A DNA stretch of 64,000 nucleotides from Mesoterricola silvestris (GTDB lineage: Bacteria; Acidobacteriota; Holophagae; Holophagales; Holophagaceae): positions 3,890,001 to 3,954,000 of the forward strand of contig NZ_AP027080.1 of the NCBI RefSeq assembly GCF_030295405.1, in the 5' to 3' direction. The position numbers and the translations under genes are program-made. Positions 19,001 through 27,599 of this stretch are shown one piece after another. The notes below the pieces were generated by a model. That model saw only the letters and a program-made list of their open reading frames with translations. It did not search any database and was not told the DNA's origin. Position 1 is the stretch's first letter, and each line of letters starts with the position of its first letter.

Positions 19001-19218
19001 CCCGTCACCTCCACGTGGAAGGTCACCGCCTGCCCGCTGATGACGGTCTGGCTCAGGGGCTGGGTGACGATCCTCAGGTGATCGGGCTTGTGGAACCAGC
19101 CCAGGTGCCTGTCCTGGTCATGGTCCGGTCCCCCGGCCCTGGCGGGGGAGGCGAAGGTGCCCAGGCCGAGCACGGCCAGGCACAGGCTCATGCGAGCCAA
19201 GCATCGAAGTGCCAACAT
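16045..19218 (-). CDS. Secreted DNA/RNA non-specific endonuclease with Ig-like, PKD and lamin-tail-like modules
   Basis: This 1,057-residue protein has a Sec signal peptide, then about four Ig-like repeats (residues 50-400; each with 'VTFHV...YQWLK...AGVYTVIVSN'-type strands). The nuclease domain follows: DRGH (496-499, catalytic His499) and 'SNLVPQISQFNQQLW' with the Mg-binding Asn, as in Serratia nuclease/NucA. Next come a PKD domain ('WNFGDGT'), another beta-sandwich and a C-terminal segment ('LIISQYYEG...NKWIEVTN') typical of lamin-tail domains in extracellular nucleases. It probably degrades extracellular nucleic acid for nutrition or biofilm remodelling. AAGGAGG precedes the ATG. An inverted repeat lies just upstream. 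Confidence 0.88.
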   Translation of the reverse strand: MLALRCLARMSLCLAVLGLGTFASPARAGGPDHDQDRHLGWFHKPDHLRIVTQPLSQTVISGQAVTFHVEVTGKPSRFHYQWLKGLHRVGGDSATLTLPATTAASAGVYTVIVSNPTGWVHSHPATLAINVPPVITSQPAGLTVVQGGAASFAVKATGNGTLGYQWRRGGAALAGATSAALSLPSVTGADAGSYDAVVTNTLNGTVTTATSAAALLQVNVPPVFTVQPVSQTVDLGAPLALSAAASAGQGSVTLQWRKDGQPIAGATSPEFALAAVTVADGGSYDAVATCTLNGTATSTVSQAAAVAVHAPPTLLTQPQSRTVLPPDGVTFTVTAAANHGGPLTYSWRLNGTPISGADGASYTVASTEFPTNGDAYSVVVGDGTFQVESANAFAVAAVPSPVYAGDPVPVPARPITVLPSLHVDAEKYPNGAFRLGYDESLKNPVWTSYLNFPVHKPYANSTKDYTADLRLAAPQVGKDDYTGIYTGGAGSPDSYDRGHQVPRADVSYRYSPVAGDDATIMSNLVPQISQFNQQLWQRLEETIGGSQGGDTDGVTSYMGRVWVYTGSYFPPSPAWWTSRVQPDLKIAIPTACYKIVVSEPTPGHPKALALILPNAWGQINAPATLTRYVTSVARIEALTGLDFFPNLQAMAPGLDIPAWKATVEVRGWRAPFEQASGPNVHMVEPSWDTQINVNDTVTFAGAATPSSASPEGTTLASATWNFGDGTPVSTGMTASHTYSLGGSFSASFTVQDSLGASNTITRVIKVKGPNEAPTFSGVANQTTTAGNPVTVSFTVADDTTAPGSLAVTATADNTVLLPSALAVVNASGTCSLALIPAAGLTGTATVTLTATDGDGASTTATFTLTVDPAGPTGVPSLIISQYYEGTSYNKWIEVTNVGTGTYDAAVTPLHLGLWTNPNTSNTFKTMPIPGTIAPGASLLFKSATASTPPLPDAAHLTNGAAAIANSTVINFNGNDAVYITTVPTATSASWDARIDAIGDLSWGAANPGADKSFYRVPSVLAGNPVYTAAEWIQKTMAEVENSTETDSFRLGYHVYNK

Positions 19219-19230
19219 CGGGGCCTCCTT

Positions 19231-19264
19231 GGATATTCATTAGGTATTGGTTAATGAATTATCC
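19231..19264. promoter_or_regulatory. Long AT-rich inverted repeat upstream of the secreted nuclease gene
   Basis: GGATATTCATTA (19231-19242) is complementary, with one bulged base, to TTAATGAATTATCC (19251-19264). It begins 12 bp before the nuclease start codon on its 5' side and is much more AT-rich than the surroundings, suggesting an operator or a leader hairpin. Confidence 0.45.
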
Positions 19265-19334
19265 AGCCACCGACCCGGCATCCCAAATTTATTTTTGTGA
19301 ATTTCCGGCAACAAAACCCGGCGGTCCCGGAGGA

Positions 19335-21077
19335 TCACTGGACGTCGCTCACCCGGCCATTCAGGAATGTTATCTTCAGATCACGGTAGACATAGATCTT
19401 CTTGGCGCCCAGATCGACCGTGTTCTTCGGCCGCCCCAGGGCCGCCTCCACCTGCCCGGGGGTCATGCCCAGGGAGATGGTCGTGCCGGAGGCGGTCGTC
19501 TCTCCGCCCGATTGGATGAGGGAGCGCTCCGAGCTGTTGGCTTCGCCCACGGCCCGGGCCAGTTCGGCCTGGGCGTCGGCGTCGGGCCGGACCTCCTGGG
19601 CGTAGGGGGCGTCCACCGTGCCCTGGGCCGAGGCCGGCAGGGCCGGGATGCCGTTGCGGCCCTGGTCCGTCTGGAGCTTGGCCAGGCCCCGCTCCATGGA
19701 GGCCTGGAGGGTGTTCTGCATCTCCTGCAGGTCCGTGGTGCGCACCGACACGTAGCTGCCCCGGGGGCAACTGGCCCCGCGGGTGGAGAGCACGCGCACC
19801 TCGGCCCACTCGTCGCCCGGGGCGGGAGTCTGGGAGAGCTGGAGCACGTCCCCCTCCACCAGGGAGCACTCCGAGTTCCCGGCGTAGGCCATCACCCCGC
19901 TGGCCACCACGAAGATGCGGGGCCCCCTGGCCGTGAAGATCGGCGGCGGCGCCGAGCCGTCCCCCGCGTCCTGGGCGGCCTTGGCCTGGTCCATCTGCCG
20001 CCGGACCTCGTCGGCGATGGCGTCCTTCACCTCCGGCGACAGGCCCGTGGACGTGTCGTAGACCACCGGGGGCGAGGAGACCGTGACGTTCTGGGCCATG
20101 TAGGCCGATTCCAGGGAGGCCGCGATGATGAAGTCCGCCAGCCAGAAGGCGGGGCTGCGGTACACGGGGTAGGGCGTGAAATAGCCGCCGTAGTACCCGT
20201 ACCACGGCCGGGAGGACCACCCCCAGCTGTAGGCCACGGGCCGGGACCACGGGGAGTAGCACCAGGTGTAGAAGGCCGGACGGTAGTAGTGGCGGGGCAT
20301 GTACACGACGTACTCCCGCCCCCCGTGGAACCAGGGCCGGTATACCGCCGCGTGGGGCACCCCGTTGACGATGTAGGTGCGCTGCACGTAGGAATGGCCA
20401 TGCACTTCCAGGGGCCGCTGGATGTAGCCCGCGCGCCCCGTGGCATTGGCCACGATCACCCGGCCTCCGGGGCGGACCACCTCCACCTGGCGCACCCCGC
20501 TGGGGGAGTGCCGGATCACGGCGCCGCCGGGGGTCCGCACCTCCCGGATGGCCCCCGCGGGGGTCCGCCGGATCTCGCCCCCTTCGCGGGTGCGCACCAC
20601 CTCATGCACCGGGCCGCGGCCCGCGGGTCCGGGACGGACCTCCGCGGGGCGGACCCCGGAGGGCCTGGAATCGGGCCTCGGCTCGATCCGGCGGTCCGGA
20701 CGGGATTCGGGGCGGGCCTCCATCCGGCGCTCGGTGCGGGGCTCAGGCTGGGTCTCCGTCCGGCGCTCGTTCCGGGGCTCGGGGCGGGGCTCGACCCGGC
20801 GCTCCATGCGGGGCTCCGGGCGCCGTTCCTGGCGAAGCTCCTGGCGGGGCTCCTGCCGGGGCTCCGGGCGCCGCTCCTGCCGGGGCTCCATGCGGGGCTC
20901 CGAGCGCCGCTCCTGCCGGGGCTCGGGCCTGGGTTCCGCCTTGGGCGCGGGCCGCGCCGGCTCCTGTTTCCTCTCCCTGCCCTCCTCCTTCTTCCGGTCC
21001 TCGGCGTGGAGGCCGAGGGTGGCCGCCACGAGGCCGGCCATCAGCGCCGTTCCGAATCTCCCGTTCCCCGTGGCCAT
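19335..21077 (-). CDS. Exported protein with Arg/Pro/Glu repeat region, function unknown
   Basis: A 580-residue protein with a signal peptide ('ALMAGLVAATLGLHA'). Residues about 40-150 are a low-complexity series of EPRxE/ERRxE units (Arg, Pro and Glu only), which are encoded by a visible tandem DNA repeat near 20,690-20,940. The central part is Tyr/Trp/Arg-rich ('HYYRPAFYTWCYSPW') and the end has 'GMTPGQVEAALGRPKNTVDLG...YVYRDLKITFLNGRV', which resembles the SmpA/OmlA (BamE-like) beta-alpha unit. It is probably periplasmic or cell-surface. I cannot assign a function. Confidence 0.75.
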   Translation of the reverse strand: MATGNGRFGTALMAGLVAATLGLHAEDRKKEEGRERKQEPARPAPKAEPRPEPRQERRSEPRMEPRQERRPEPRQEPRQELRQERRPEPRMERRVEPRPEPRNERRTETQPEPRTERRMEARPESRPDRRIEPRPDSRPSGVRPAEVRPGPAGRGPVHEVVRTREGGEIRRTPAGAIREVRTPGGAVIRHSPSGVRQVEVVRPGGRVIVANATGRAGYIQRPLEVHGHSYVQRTYIVNGVPHAAVYRPWFHGGREYVVYMPRHYYRPAFYTWCYSPWSRPVAYSWGWSSRPWYGYYGGYFTPYPVYRSPAFWLADFIIAASLESAYMAQNVTVSSPPVVYDTSTGLSPEVKDAIADEVRRQMDQAKAAQDAGDGSAPPPIFTARGPRIFVVASGVMAYAGNSECSLVEGDVLQLSQTPAPGDEWAEVRVLSTRGASCPRGSYVSVRTTDLQEMQNTLQASMERGLAKLQTDQGRNGIPALPASAQGTVDAPYAQEVRPDADAQAELARAVGEANSSERSLIQSGGETTASGTTISLGMTPGQVEAALGRPKNTVDLGAKKIYVYRDLKITFLNGRVSDVQ

Positions 21078-21139
21078 GGGACCTCCTGGTGGTTTGGAAC
21101 CACTCTACACCCGGCCCGGCCGGCGGGGTCCACCGGCGC

Positions 21140-21466
21140 CTACCCCTGGTCCGGGCAGGCTTCGATCCACTCCACCATGCCCCGGTAGGAATCCGGCAGC
21201 GCGGTCATGTGGTGGAACCAGTTCGTGGGCCCGTGCAGGAGCCCCTCCAGGGTCCTGCGGTGGGAGGTTCCCGAGGCCCCCACGAAGGTGCGCCGGATCC
21301 GGCCGTTGGGGTGGTGGAACACGGCCCCGTCCACGTCGAAGGCGCCCCGGGCGGGATTGTCGTTGATGGCCTCGAGGATCCGGAGGTCGACCCGGATGGA
21401 TTCGCATCCGTCCGAAATGTAGGCCGAAATGGCGTGGCGCCGGTAGGCTTCGATGGCCGTGAACAT
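21140..21466 (-). CDS. Hypothetical protein (108 aa)
   Basis: Not recognised. The ATG at 21466 has GGGAGGT at good spacing. The product has no signal peptide; it contains 'GAVFHHPNGRIRRTFVG' and 'LHGPTNWFHHMTAL', rich in His and aromatic residues. It stands alone between the Arg/Pro/Glu repeat gene and the SDR gene, all on the minus strand. Confidence 0.55.
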   Translation of the reverse strand: MFTAIEAYRRHAISAYISDGCESIRVDLRILEAINDNPARGAFDVDGAVFHHPNGRIRRTFVGASGTSHRRTLEGLLHGPTNWFHHMTALPDSYRGMVEWIEACPDQG

Positions 21467-21570
21467 GGGTACCTCCCGTGGATCCACCTTCAGCTTCCAC
21501 CCGCCGCGTGACGGCCCCGCCTTTTTTCCGTGAACGGGCGAAAACGGGGGTTGAACGGGACGGAAGGGCC

Positions 21571-22464
21571 TCAGCCCGCGAAGTAGCCCGCGGGCTCCAG
21601 GTCCTCCAGGAGGCCGGGCTGCTCCGGGCTCCAGCCCAGATTCCGGCGGGTTTCCAAGGCGGTGGCGGCGCCTTCCATGGCCGCGAAACCCGCGAACCAG
21701 GCGAAGTGCTCGGCCACCTCATCCCCTTCCTTGGCCACCACGGGAACCTTCAGGCCCTCGCCGATCCGGCGGGCCAGGTCCCGGAAGGGGATCCCCTCGT
21801 CGCCCACGGCGTGGAAGCGCTCCCCCCTACCCGCCCGCTCCAGGGCCAGCCGGAAGACCCGGGCCGCGTCCAGGCGGTGCACCGCGGACCAGCGGTTCAG
21901 GCCCTCGCCGATGTGGGCGGAGACCCCCTTCCGCCGGGCCAGTTGGATGAGCATGGGCACGAACCCGTGGTCCCCCGCGCCGTGCACGGAAGGGGGAAGC
22001 CGCACGATGGAGGCCCGCACCCCGCGCTCGGCCAGGGCCATGGCGGCGGCCTCCGAGGCCCGGGGATAGGCCTCCCCCGGGGCGGGCGCGGGGTCCGCTT
22101 CGTTGGCGGCCCGGCCCCGCACCAGCAGGCCCAGCCCCCCGGTCACCAGCAGCGGACGCGCCGAGCCCGCCAGCACCTCCCCCAGGGTCTCGATGGCCCG
22201 CCGGTCCAGGTCGCAGTTCGCGGCGAACTTCGAGAAATCATGGTTGAAGGCCGTGTGGATCACCCCGTCCGCCCAGCGGGCGCCCGCGCGCAGGCTCTCC
22301 AGGTCCTCCAGGCTCCCCGCCTGCACCCGCACCCCCGCCCCCCGCAGGCCCGCGGCGCCGGACTTCGACCGCGCGAGCCCCAGCACCTCGTGCCCCGCCC
22401 GGCGCAGCTCCTCCACCACCACCGAACCCACGAACCCCGTCGCACCCGTCACGAAAACACGCAT
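21571..22464 (-). CDS. NAD(P)-dependent epimerase/dehydratase (extended SDR)
   Basis: The 297-residue protein begins '[14 protein letters not shown]' with the GxxGxxG nucleotide loop at 7-13. The usual catalytic YxxxK is not obvious: the expected site reads '[10 protein letters not shown]', so Tyr is present but Lys is replaced, as in atypical SDRs that act as reductases or regulators. It lies 55 bp after the TetR gene and ends the efflux operon, suggesting a detoxifying or redox role linked to the pump. The start is fixed by the Rossmann strand; a longer open frame upstream overlaps the TetR gene and is rejected. Confidence 0.85.
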   Translation of the reverse strand: MRVFVTGATGFVGSVVVEELRRAGHEVLGLARSKSGAAGLRGAGVRVQAGSLEDLESLRAGARWADGVIHTAFNHDFSKFAANCDLDRRAIETLGEVLAGSARPLLVTGGLGLLVRGRAANEADPAPAPGEAYPRASEAAAMALAERGVRASIVRLPPSVHGAGDHGFVPMLIQLARRKGVSAHIGEGLNRWSAVHRLDAARVFRLALERAGRGERFHAVGDEGIPFRDLARRIGEGLKVPVVAKEGDEVAEHFAWFAGFAAMEGAATALETRRNLGWSPEQPGLLEDLEPAGYFAG

Positions 22465-22519
22465 TTCAAGCTCCTCCCGGCCGGAAACCCGGCAGAGGCG
22501 CCGGGACCGTGAAGGCATC

Positions 22520-23215
22520 CTACGGAATCGGCGCCGGCGGGGCCATGCGCGGGAGTTCGGATTGGGTTCGCCATCGTCCGGATTCCAGCACATGGGCGAT
22601 GAGCGCCGGGAGGCCCGGGTCGAAGCCCGCGGGGGCCCTGGCGAGCAGGCCCGGGCGCCGCAGGGGGAGCAGCAGCAGGTTCTCGATTTCCAGCACCATC
22701 CAGGCCCGGGCGGGTTCGTCCAGATCCGGGCGGAGGGCGGCGACGCAGGCCTCGAGGCGGAGCACCAGGGGGCGGATGGCCTCGGCGGCCGCCGCCTCGG
22801 TGCCCTCCCGGGGGCTGGCCATGGCCCGGGCCAGCAGCGCCACCACCACCTTCCCCAGCCGCGGCCCCGCCGGCCCCGGCAGCCCCGCCCCCGGCACCAG
22901 GGCGCACAGGGCCCGGAGGGCCTCCCTGGCCGCCGGAGCCGGATCGCCCTCCGCCGGAAGGTCCGGCACCCGCGCCGCCATGCGCGCCGCGAGGCGCCCC
23001 GAGAACCGCAGCGCCTCCAGGTACAACCCGTCCTTCCCCCCGAAGTGGAACCAGATGGCCGCGATGCCGGCGCCCGCCTCCTGGCTGATCTTCCGGGTGG
23101 TGGCGCCTTCGTACGCATTGCCGGCGAACACGACGATGGCGGCCTTCAGGAGGTGCCACCGGGTGAGGTCCCCCGGGGCCAGGGCGGCGCGGCCCGGGGC
23201 GGAGGGGCGGCTCAT
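22520..23215 (-). CDS. TetR/AcrR-family transcriptional regulator
   Basis: The 231-residue protein has an N-terminal TetR helix-turn-helix ('[32 protein letters not shown]') and a larger C-terminal ligand domain with hydrophobic helices. Its ATG overlaps the stop of the pump gene (ATGA), so it is translationally coupled to the efflux system it presumably represses in response to a substrate. I found no clear palindromic operator immediately ahead of the operon apart from the GGCAC/GTGCC repeat at the sigma-54-like site. Confidence 0.88.
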   Translation of the reverse strand: MSRPSAPGRAALAPGDLTRWHLLKAAIVVFAGNAYEGATTRKISQEAGAGIAAIWFHFGGKDGLYLEALRFSGRLAARMAARVPDLPAEGDPAPAAREALRALCALVPGAGLPGPAGPRLGKVVVALLARAMASPREGTEAAAAEAIRPLVLRLEACVAALRPDLDEPARAWMVLEIENLLLLPLRRPGLLARAPAGFDPGLPALIAHVLESGRWRTQSELPRMAPPAPIP

Positions 23216-26200
23216 GACCGGCCCAGCAGCTGGTTCAGTTCGGCATAATCCAGTTCCAGCGCCAGCTTGGCAGCCAGGAGGTCGGCCTCCGCGCCCCGGG
23301 CGGCCGCGTCGGCTTCCGCGGCCCGGGCGGCGGAGATCACCCCGGCCTTGCGCTGGTTTGCGGCCAGGCGGGCCCTTTCCACCTGGAGCTCCCGGGCCTC
23401 CGACGCGGCCTCCGCCAGGAGCTTGGCGGTCTCGATCTTGCGCAGGACCTTGCCCAGGTCCACGTCGATCCGCCGGCGCAGCCGGTCCCGGTCCTCCCCG
23501 GCCTGGGTCAGCTGGGCCCGGCGCTGGCTCACCACGTAGGCCTTGCGCCCCCCGTCGAAGATGGACCAGGACAGGGCCAGCCCGTACGACGTGTAGTTGC
23601 TCCGCAGGAAGGGCGCGCCGTCCTGGTGGGTCTGCCGCGCGAAGGCGCTCACGTCCGGGATGAAATCGGCCAGGCCGGCCCGCACGCCGCTGCGCCCCTG
23701 GTCCACCTTGGCCTGGGCCCGGCCCAGATCGGGGTTGCCCTTGAGGGCCTCCTCCAGGAGGAGCTCCCGCGCGGGCAGGTCCCGGACCCCGGCCGCGATG
23801 GGGGCGGGCTCCACGGGCGCGTCCAGGGGGCGCCCCATCAGGTCGTTGAGCTCGGATTCCAGGTCCAGGATGGAGGCCCGCTCCGTGAGTTCCCGCTGGC
23901 GGCTCTGGAGCAGGAGGGCCCGGCTGCCGGTGCGCAGCACCGGGAGGGCGTTGCCGGCCTCCACCGACGTGCGGGCGTCCTGGTCGGCGGCCTCGGCCGC
24001 CGCCACCCCGGCCAGGGCCGCCTCCACCCGGGCCCGGGCGATGAGGAGGCCCACGAAGACCTGGCGGGTCTTGAAGGCGATCTCCACTTCCATGCGGCGC
24101 AGCTCGGCCCGGGCCGCGCGCTCCTCGGCCGAGGCGGCCTCGTAGCCGTGGTGGCTCTTCAGGAGCTGGGTGAGGGGCTGGCCCACGGTGAGGTTGGCCA
24201 GCTTCATGCTGTCCTTCCCCTGGCCCAGGGTCATGTCCTGGGTGGGAAAGGGCCCCAGGCCCGGCACGGCGCCCAGGGAGCCGGCGGGGACCTTCACCAG
24301 GTTCTCCGCGTTCAGTCTGGTATAGGTGGCCTCCAGGGACACCTGGGGCAGGAAGTCCGCCCGGGCCCCGCGCCGCCGGGCCTCGAACTCCTTCACCCGG
24401 GCCCGGGCGATGCGCACGCCGGCGCTGCGGTCCAGGGCCCCGGCCACGGCCTGGTCCAGGGTGAGGGGGGCCGTCTGGGCCCCCAGGGAGCTGCCCGCCC
24501 CCAGGAGCAGCAGCGCCAGGAGGCCGGCGGCCACCGGGGCCTTCCGCCGGCGGAACAGCAGCACGTAGAGCACCGGCACCACCAGGAGGGTGAAGAACAT
24601 GGAAAAGACCAAACCCACCGCCAGCACGCTGGCCAGGGGGCTCCACAGCTTGGATCCGGAGACGATCATGGGCGTCACCCCCACGGCCGCGGCCATGGTG
24701 GTGAGGAAGATGGGCCGGAGCCGGCGTTCACCGGCCTGCTTTGCCGCATCCTCCAGGGTGGCCCCCTGGCGCAGGCGCTCCTTGATGTAGTCCACCAGGA
24801 TGATGGCGTTGCGCACGACGATGCCGCACAGGCTGATCATGCCCATGAAGGCCGTGAAGCCGAAGGTGTTGCGGGTGAGCAGGAGCCCCGCCACCACCCC
24901 GAAGAGGGACAGCGGGATGGACGCCATGACCACCAAAGGCTCCGTGAGGTTGCGGAACTGGATCATGAGGATGAGGAAGATGGCCAGGAGGCTGATGCCG
25001 AGCGCGACGATCATCTCCGGGAGGGTCTCCTCCTGGTTGGCCACTTCGCCGCCCCGTTCCACCCGGTAGCCCGGGGACAGGGGCAGGGCATCCACCTTCG
25101 GCTGGGTTTTCGCCAGGATGGCGGAGGCATAGACCCCGGCCGCGGGCAGGCAGCGCACCGTCAGGGTGGGAACCCCGTTGCGGCGAACGATCCGGCTGGT
25201 TTGCCAGGCGGGCGACAGGTCCGCCACCGCCCGCAGGGGCGCCTTGCTTCCGGACACCCCGGAATTCACGTAGGTGTTGCCCACCGCGTCGAAGGAGCCC
25301 CGGTGCTCGGGATCCGCGCGGAGCAGGATGTTCACGGCCCGGTCCCCCTCCCAGAAGGTGCTCACGGGCACGCCGTCGAAGGCCCCCCGGAGGAAGCCCG
25401 AGGTCTCCTCGTGGGTGAGCCCCAGCCGGTCGGCCAGGTTGGTGTTCAGGTTCACGTCCAGCAGGGGCGAATCGTTGCGGAAATCCGTGTGCACGAACCG
25501 GGAGCCCGGGTCCGACCGCAGGATGGCCTGGATCTGCTCGCCGATGACCTTGAGCTGGGCGGGGTCGTCCCCGCTGATGCGGTACTCGAGGGGGGCCTCC
25601 ATGACCGCGCCCTGCTGGAGCTCCTGCACCAGCACCATGGCCTCCGGGGCCAGGTCCGCCAGGCGGGAGCGCAGGGCCATCACCAGGGCGGGGGTGGCCT
25701 TGGCGTCCCGGGTGTTGACGATGAACTGCCCGTAGGCCGGATCCGGCTGCTGGGGGTTCACGTTGTAGTAGAAGCGGGGCGAGCTCTGGCCCACGAAGCT
25801 GGCCACGTGGTCCACCTGGCCGTCGCCCAGGAGCTCCCCTTCGATGCGGCGCATGACCGCGTCCGTGGCCTCGAAGCGCGCCCCCTGGGGCATCCACACA
25901 TCGATGACGAACTGGTTGCGTTCGGCGTTGGGGAAGAACTGCTGGGGAATGAACCGGAAGAGAAACACCCCCAGGGCGATGGCCGCCGCCCCCAGGGCCA
26001 CCGCCATGGCCGGCCGGCCCATGAAGACTCCGATGGCCTTGCCGTAGGCCCCCTGGAGCCGGTCCAGGGCGCTGGGCCGTTCCTTCTTCGCCGCGGCGGC
26101 GGGGTCATGGAGGCCCTTGTGGATGAAGGTCCGGCACAGGAGCGGCGTGAGGAACACCGCCACCAGGAAGGAGACGGAAAGGGCTACGGCCACGGTGATG

Positions 26201-27597
26201 GGCAGGGCCATGATGAATTCCCCCGCCGACCCGGTGATGATGAGCAGCGGCAGGAAAGAGGCGATGATGGTCAGGGTGGCGGTGAGCACCGGCACCAGGA
26301 CCTCCTGGGCCGAACGCCAGGCCGCCTCGGCCTTGGGCACCTGGTGGTCCAGCAGTTCCACGTAGTTGTCGGCGATGACGATGGCGTCGTCCACGACGAT
26401 GCCCAGCACGAGGATGAGCGCCGCGATGGACACCTGGTGGAGCTGGAGCCCGATGGCGTTCATGACGCCGATGGTGGAGAGCATCGTGGTGGGGATGGCC
26501 AGGGCCGCGATGACCGCCACCCGGAAGGGGAGCAGGAGCACCGTCACCAGGATCACGCAGGCGATGGCGATGATGAACTCGTGGCCCATGCTCTCCATGC
26601 GCTGCTCCACCACCCGGGGCTGATTGGCGATGTAGTCCAGCTTCAGGTCCGGCGGCAGGAGCGGCCTGATGCGCGCCAGCACCTCCGACACCCGTTCGCC
26701 CATTTCCACGATGTTGTGGCCCTTCTGCATTTCAACGGAAAGCATGAGGGCCGGCTTGCCGTCGTAGCGCACCATGAATTCCGGGTCCTGGTAGCGGCGC
26801 TCCACCTTGGCGAAATCCCCAATGTAGCTGGGCTGGCCCGTGGGCGAGGCGCCGACCATCACCCGGCCGATCTCCTCCTCCGTGCTGAACAGGGACCGGG
26901 TGTGGATGGGAATCCGCTCCTGGTCCGTGCGCAGGTTGCCCGCCCCCTGCACCGCGTTGCGCTGGGCCAGGGCCGCCGCGACCCGGCGCGGATCGGTGAA
27001 GTACTGGCTCATGCGCTCCAGGTTGCTGGTGATCCAGATCTGTTCGGACTGGTTGCCGTACAGGGCGATCTTGCCCACGGAGGGCACCGTGCGCAGGGCG
27101 TCCTGGATCCGGTCCGCGTAGTCCTTCAGTTCCCGGTACCCGTAGCGCTGGCCGGAAACGGAAACCAGCATGGCCACCGTATCGCCGAAGTCCGAATCCA
27201 CCACGGGGCCCATCACCTGGGGCGGCAGGGAGGCCGCCTTGGCCAGGAGCATCTCGTGGCGGAGCTTGGACCAGAACTGATCGGGGTTCTTGACGCCCTT
27301 CTCCAGTTCCACGTTGATGATGCAGAGGCCGGGGCGGCTGGTGGAGTAGGTCTTCTCCTTGCGCACCTCCTGGAACTTCAGGATGGTGGCTTCCAGGGTC
27401 TTGGTGACCTGCTTCTCCACCTGTTCGGAAGTGGCGCCGGGATAGGCGGCGGCCACGATCCCGGTGCGGATGGTGATGGTGGGGTCCTCGGTGCGGGGCA
27501 TGCCCAGGAGGGAACGGATCCCCACCAGCACGGCCATGGCGGCCAGGATCACCGTGAGGGTGGGGTAGCGGAGGCAGGCCTTGATCACGCGCGTCAT
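23212..27597 (-). CDS. RND efflux pump fused to a TolC-type outer-membrane factor
   Basis: The 1,461-residue protein has two complete parts. Residues 1 to about 1020 are an HAE1-type RND pump: 'VILAAMAVLVGIRSL' TM1, two large periplasmic loops and the TM4 proton-relay motif 'GIVVDDAIVIADN' with paired Asp. After the last pump TM ('VLYVLLFRRRK') comes a signal-peptide-like segment (about 24,480-24,540) and then about 420 residues of TolC/OMF sequence ('LTLDQAVAGALDRSAGVRIARARV', 'PLTQLLKSHHGYEAA', 'ELNQLLG'). I chose the ATG at 27597, with GAGGGG 8 bp upstream, over a GTG six bases earlier. It overlaps the TetR gene. The substrate is unknown; HAE1 pumps export organic toxicants. Confidence 0.92.
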   Translation of the reverse strand: MTRVIKACLRYPTLTVILAAMAVLVGIRSLLGMPRTEDPTITIRTGIVAAAYPGATSEQVEKQVTKTLEATILKFQEVRKEKTYSTSRPGLCIINVELEKGVKNPDQFWSKLRHEMLLAKAASLPPQVMGPVVDSDFGDTVAMLVSVSGQRYGYRELKDYADRIQDALRTVPSVGKIALYGNQSEQIWITSNLERMSQYFTDPRRVAAALAQRNAVQGAGNLRTDQERIPIHTRSLFSTEEEIGRVMVGASPTGQPSYIGDFAKVERRYQDPEFMVRYDGKPALMLSVEMQKGHNIVEMGERVSEVLARIRPLLPPDLKLDYIANQPRVVEQRMESMGHEFIIAIACVILVTVLLLPFRVAVIAALAIPTTMLSTIGVMNAIGLQLHQVSIAALILVLGIVVDDAIVIADNYVELLDHQVPKAEAAWRSAQEVLVPVLTATLTIIASFLPLLIITGSAGEFIMALPITVAVALSVSFLVAVFLTPLLCRTFIHKGLHDPAAAAKKERPSALDRLQGAYGKAIGVFMGRPAMAVALGAAAIALGVFLFRFIPQQFFPNAERNQFVIDVWMPQGARFEATDAVMRRIEGELLGDGQVDHVASFVGQSSPRFYYNVNPQQPDPAYGQFIVNTRDAKATPALVMALRSRLADLAPEAMVLVQELQQGAVMEAPLEYRISGDDPAQLKVIGEQIQAILRSDPGSRFVHTDFRNDSPLLDVNLNTNLADRLGLTHEETSGFLRGAFDGVPVSTFWEGDRAVNILLRADPEHRGSFDAVGNTYVNSGVSGSKAPLRAVADLSPAWQTSRIVRRNGVPTLTVRCLPAAGVYASAILAKTQPKVDALPLSPGYRVERGGEVANQEETLPEMIVALGISLLAIFLILMIQFRNLTEPLVVMASIPLSLFGVVAGLLLTRNTFGFTAFMGMISLCGIVVRNAIILVDYIKERLRQGATLEDAAKQAGERRLRPIFLTTMAAAVGVTPMIVSGSKLWSPLASVLAVGLVFSMFFTLLVVPVLYVLLFRRRKAPVAAGLLALLLLGAGSSLGAQTAPLTLDQAVAGALDRSAGVRIARARVKEFEARRRGARADFLPQVSLEATYTRLNAENLVKVPAGSLGAVPGLGPFPTQDMTLGQGKDSMKLANLTVGQPLTQLLKSHHGYEAASAEERAARAELRRMEVEIAFKTRQVFVGLLIARARVEAALAGVAAAEAADQDARTSVEAGNALPVLRTGSRALLLQSRQRELTERASILDLESELNDLMGRPLDAPVEPAPIAAGVRDLPARELLLEEALKGNPDLGRAQAKVDQGRSGVRAGLADFIPDVSAFARQTHQDGAPFLRSNYTSYGLALSWSIFDGGRKAYVVSQRRAQLTQAGEDRDRLRRRIDVDLGKVLRKIETAKLLAEAASEARELQVERARLAANQRKAGVISAARAAEADAAARGAEADLLAAKLALELDYAELNQLLGRS

Positions 27598-27599
27598 GG

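Noticed and set aside
16060-19254. Plus-strand open frame of 1,064 codons opposite the secreted nuclease
   Set aside because: Low-complexity Gly/Val/Asp sequence complementary to a gene with a clear nuclease motif and signal peptide.
20690-20940. Tandem short repeats suggestive of a CRISPR or VNTR
   Set aside because: The units are about 12-30 bp, have no spacers and are in frame as EPRxE/ERR codons of a real gene.
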